From NCBI GenBank assembly GCA_903868145.1, contig CAIPTY010000037.1:1-56865 (forward strand): a stretch of DNA of 56,865 bases. Reading direction: 5' to 3'. A model generated the notes under the pieces. It did not search any database. It was not told where the DNA came from and saw only the letters and a program-made list of their open reading frames with translations. Below, piece after piece: positions 54,551 through 56,865 of the stretch. Origin of the DNA: an uncultured Desulfuromonadales bacterium. GTDB lineage: Bacteria > Desulfobacterota > Desulfuromonadia > Geobacterales > Pseudopelobacteraceae. A program made the translations under genes and the position numbers. How positions within the stretch are numbered: the stretch's first letter is position 1; every line of letters begins with the position of its first letter.

Positions 54551-56614
54551 ATGGGTAAAGAGCTTTTTCTTGAAATAGGCAGTGAAGAGATTCCGGCCGG
54601 CTTCATCCCGCGCGCCATGGCCGAGATGGAGGCGATTATCAGACGGGAATTGAGCAATGCCCGCCTCTCGTTCGGTGACATAAAAACACTCGGGACCCCC
54701 CGTCGTCTGGCTCTGGTAGTCAAAGACATCCCTGCGGTACAGCCTGATGCCGAGATCACCGCAACCGGGCCGTCCGTCAAGGCTGCCTACGATGCCGACG
54801 GCAAACCTACCAAGGCAGCCGAGGGGTTTGCGCGTGGTCAGAGTGTGGATGTGTCGTCACTCACCACCATTACGACCGAAAAAGGTGACTATATCGCCGT
54901 TACCAAGCAGGAGACCGGTCGCCCGACCCATCTGATTCTGGCCGAGATACTGCCGAGACTGGTGACTGAGATTCCCTTCAAAAAATCCATGCGCTGGGGC
55001 GATCTGGATGTGCGCTTCGCCCGGCCGATTCACTGGATCGTGGCTCTGTTCGACGGCAGTGTGATTCCGTTCTCATTCGGCAGCATTGCCAGCGGAGCGG
55101 TCTCTCGCGGTCACCGTTTCATGGCGAATACCGTCTTTCCGGTACGGGATTTTGCCCACTATCTGGATGAATGCGAGCGCCATTTCGTGATCCCCGATCC
55201 GGAAAAGCGCAAGGAGATCATCCGCCGCGAGACTCACCGGGTTGCAGAAGCTGCGGGAGGAAAGCTGCTTCCTGATGAGGGGCTGCTGGAAGAGGTCACC
55301 TATCTGGCAGAGTATCCAAGCGCCGTATCAGGCACCTTTTCCCCCGAGTTCCTCAAAGTGCCCAAAGAGGTGCTGATAACCTCCATGCGCAGCCACCAGC
55401 GATATTTTTCGGTGCTGGATGCAGACGGCAAGCTGCTGCCTGCCTTCATCACCATCAACAACACCCTGACTGAAGACCCGTCGGTGGTGGTCAAGGGGAA
55501 CGAGCGAGTTCTGCGTGCACGTCTTTCCGATGCCCGTTTCTTTTTTGATGAAGATCAGAAGGTCACGCTGGAGACCCGTGTAGAGTCGCTCAAGTCAGTC
55601 GTCTACCAGCAGAAACTGGGCACCTCCTACGAGAAAATGCAGCGTTTCCGTGCCCTGGCCAAATCCCTGGCTGATTTCCTCAATCCTGCCATCAGCGAAA
55701 AAGCCCAGCAGGTCGCCTATCTCTGCAAAGCCGACCTGGTATCCGGCATGGTGGGTGAATTCCCTGAGGTTCAGGGGATCATGGGGCGCGAGTATGCCCT
55801 GCTGGAAGGGATTGATCCTGCCGTGGCCAACGCCATCGCCGAGCACTATCTGCCGACTCAGGCCGGTGGAGAGCTGCCTGCATCGGATATCGGCGCCATT
55901 GTTTCGATCTGCGACAAACTGGACAGCATCTGCGGCTGTTTCGGCGTCGGCCTGATCCCGACCGGTTCGGCCGATCCCTATGCCCTGCGCCGCTCAGCAA
56001 TAGGTATCATCAATATAATTCTGGATAAGGGCTATCGTGTCTGCCTGTCCCAGGGGATCGATAAAGCGCTCAGGCTCCTGGGCACCAAGTTGACCCGCCC
56101 TGCCGATGGGGTGAAAACAGATGTGATGGAATTTTTCCGCGCTCGATTCACCAATCTGCTGGCTGAACAGTACCCTGCTGAAGTGGTGGAAGCTGCCGTT
56201 TCGACCGGCTTCAGCGATCTGGTGGAAGCCTCCGACCGTATCAAGGCGTTGTCGGAATTCACCTCTCACCCGGATTATGAAGCGCTGGCGGTGTCATTCA
56301 AGCGTATCGGCAACATCATCAAAGACGGTGTTGATGCACCGATTGATCCGTCACTCTTCCAGGATCCTTCCGAGGGAGGCTTGTACGAGGCCTTCCAGTC
56401 GGCAAAGTGTTCGGTCGAAGCCTGCATCACCGACGGTGCCTGGCTCGATGCCCTGACCGAGATCGCCACTCTGCGCGGCCCGGTGGACACCTTCTTTGAG
56501 AACGTTATGGTTATGGCTGATGATGAGCGGGTCAAGGCCAACAGGCTGGCACTTCTGACCGCCATGGCCCGCATGTTCGGTAAAATTGCCGATTTTTCGA
56601 GGATCGCGGGATAA
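54551..56614 (+). CDS. glyS: glycyl-tRNA synthetase beta subunit
   Basis: A 687-residue beta chain with the expected N-terminus KELFLEIGSEEIPAGFIPRAM, the HD-like region (KADLVSGMVGEFPEVQGIMGREYA) and PTGSADPYALRR. It pairs with GlyQ and contributes tRNA binding. AAGGA is spaced 7 bases before ATG 54551. glyQ lies upstream, separated by the inverted repeat. Confidence 0.97.
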   Translation: MGKELFLEIGSEEIPAGFIPRAMAEMEAIIRRELSNARLSFGDIKTLGTPRRLALVVKDIPAVQPDAEITATGPSVKAAYDADGKPTKAAEGFARGQSVDVSSLTTITTEKGDYIAVTKQETGRPTHLILAEILPRLVTEIPFKKSMRWGDLDVRFARPIHWIVALFDGSVIPFSFGSIASGAVSRGHRFMANTVFPVRDFAHYLDECERHFVIPDPEKRKEIIRRETHRVAEAAGGKLLPDEGLLEEVTYLAEYPSAVSGTFSPEFLKVPKEVLITSMRSHQRYFSVLDADGKLLPAFITINNTLTEDPSVVVKGNERVLRARLSDARFFFDEDQKVTLETRVESLKSVVYQQKLGTSYEKMQRFRALAKSLADFLNPAISEKAQQVAYLCKADLVSGMVGEFPEVQGIMGREYALLEGIDPAVANAIAEHYLPTQAGGELPASDIGAIVSICDKLDSICGCFGVGLIPTGSADPYALRRSAIGIINIILDKGYRVCLSQGIDKALRLLGTKLTRPADGVKTDVMEFFRARFTNLLAEQYPAEVVEAAVSTGFSDLVEASDRIKALSEFTSHPDYEALAVSFKRIGNIIKDGVDAPIDPSLFQDPSEGGLYEAFQSAKCSVEACITDGAWLDALTEIATLRGPVDTFFENVMVMADDERVKANRLALLTAMARMFGKIADFSRIAG

Positions 56615-56617
56615 CTC

Positions 56618-56865
56618 ATGATCGCCATAATTGACTATGGCATGGGCAACCTGCGCTCCGTGCAAAAAGGATTTGAGAAGATTGGAGCTGGGGCGGTCGT
56701 CACCGCTGATCCGCGCTTGCTGCTGGAAGCGGAGCGCGTTGTTCTGCCCGGCGTTGGAGCCTTTCGCGACTGTATGCATAACCTGGAACAGGGGGGCTTT
56801 ATTGAGCCGCTGTTGAAGATTATTAGCGAAGGTCGCCCTTTTCTGGGCATCTGCGTCGGCATGCA
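56618..56865 (+). CDS. hisH: imidazole glycerol phosphate synthase subunit HisH (5' part)
   Basis: The first 82 codons of a glutamine amidotransferase, cut by the window end. IAIIDYGMGNLRSVQKGFEK, VVLPGVGAFRDCMHNL and LGICVGM (nucleophile Cys) are the HisH pattern. With HisF it makes IGP in histidine synthesis. It follows the glyS stop by 3 bases, so it is probably co-transcribed. Confidence 0.92.
   Translation, partial: MIAIIDYGMGNLRSVQKGFEKIGAGAVVTADPRLLLEAERVVLPGVGAFRDCMHNLEQGGFIEPLLKIISEGRPFLGICVGM

Overview
The window looks like a chromosomal segment of a bacterium from the Desulfuromonadales (Geobacter/Pelobacter-like Deltaproteobacteria). This is inferred from gene content and order: surE-pcm-rpoS-apt linkage, rho-rpmE...prfA, a fused LldF-LldE lactate oxidation protein beside LldP and a D-lactate dehydrogenase with an Fe-S/CCG tail, a small c-type cytochrome, a bacteriohemerythrin, and a dctA gene behind a textbook sigma-54 promoter. 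No species is claimed.

Left part (1-11.6 kb). This part is visibly more AT-rich, with mostly small accessory genes: DUF1003 membrane protein, OsmC, ParB-like protein, VIT-family transporter, two very small genes, FmdB zinc ribbon, hemerythrin, MFS exporter and HU. A DNA-repair block follows: an ERCC4-type nuclease, a uracil-DNA-glycosylase-like protein, then a SOS cassette (LexA, two small genes, DNA polymerase IV) with tandem GTATCA-type operators over its promoter. The block ends at a tRNA-Arg(CCT), which also marks the change to GC-rich, core-like sequence.

11.7-17.8 kb (minus strand). A three-gene ABC importer (SsuABC/TauABC/NMT1 type) is followed by apt, rpoS, pcm, surE and crcB.

17.9-23.1 kb (plus strand). 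A sensor kinase with a periplasmic SBP_bac_3 domain and an NtrC-type regulator lie before an array of ATAACC/GGTTAT half-sites, a perfect -24/-12 promoter, a DUF551 protein and dctA.

23.2-32.3 kb. Two overlapping genes encode an unusual pair: a KAS III (FabH-like) domain fused to an unknown N-terminal domain, and a 1397-residue protein resembling eukaryotic-type acetyl-CoA carboxylase without its biotin carboxylase. Then come a ribbon-helix-helix protein, a two-hairpin element, a secreted Cache protein, a diheme cytochrome, a TPR protein and a tyrosine-recombinase remnant.

32.3-44.1 kb: lactate region. Divergent lutC-lldEF and lldP share similar operators. They are followed by a chemoreceptor with a frameshift, a D-lactate dehydrogenase, a second copy of the two-hairpin element, glycerate kinase and a fumarylacetoacetate-hydrolase-family protein. 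Together these genes would import lactate, oxidise both enantiomers to pyruvate and possibly steer the cell towards it.

44.3-56.9 kb. An AAA/DRTGG protein, a quinone oxidoreductase, prfA, DUF1385, thyX, rpmE and rho (minus strand) are followed by an orphan HyfB-like membrane subunit, glyQ, glyS and the 5' part of hisH (plus strand). Two copies of a CCACAGAGACAC...GTGTCTCTGTGG inverted repeat lie beside prfA and glyQ/glyS.
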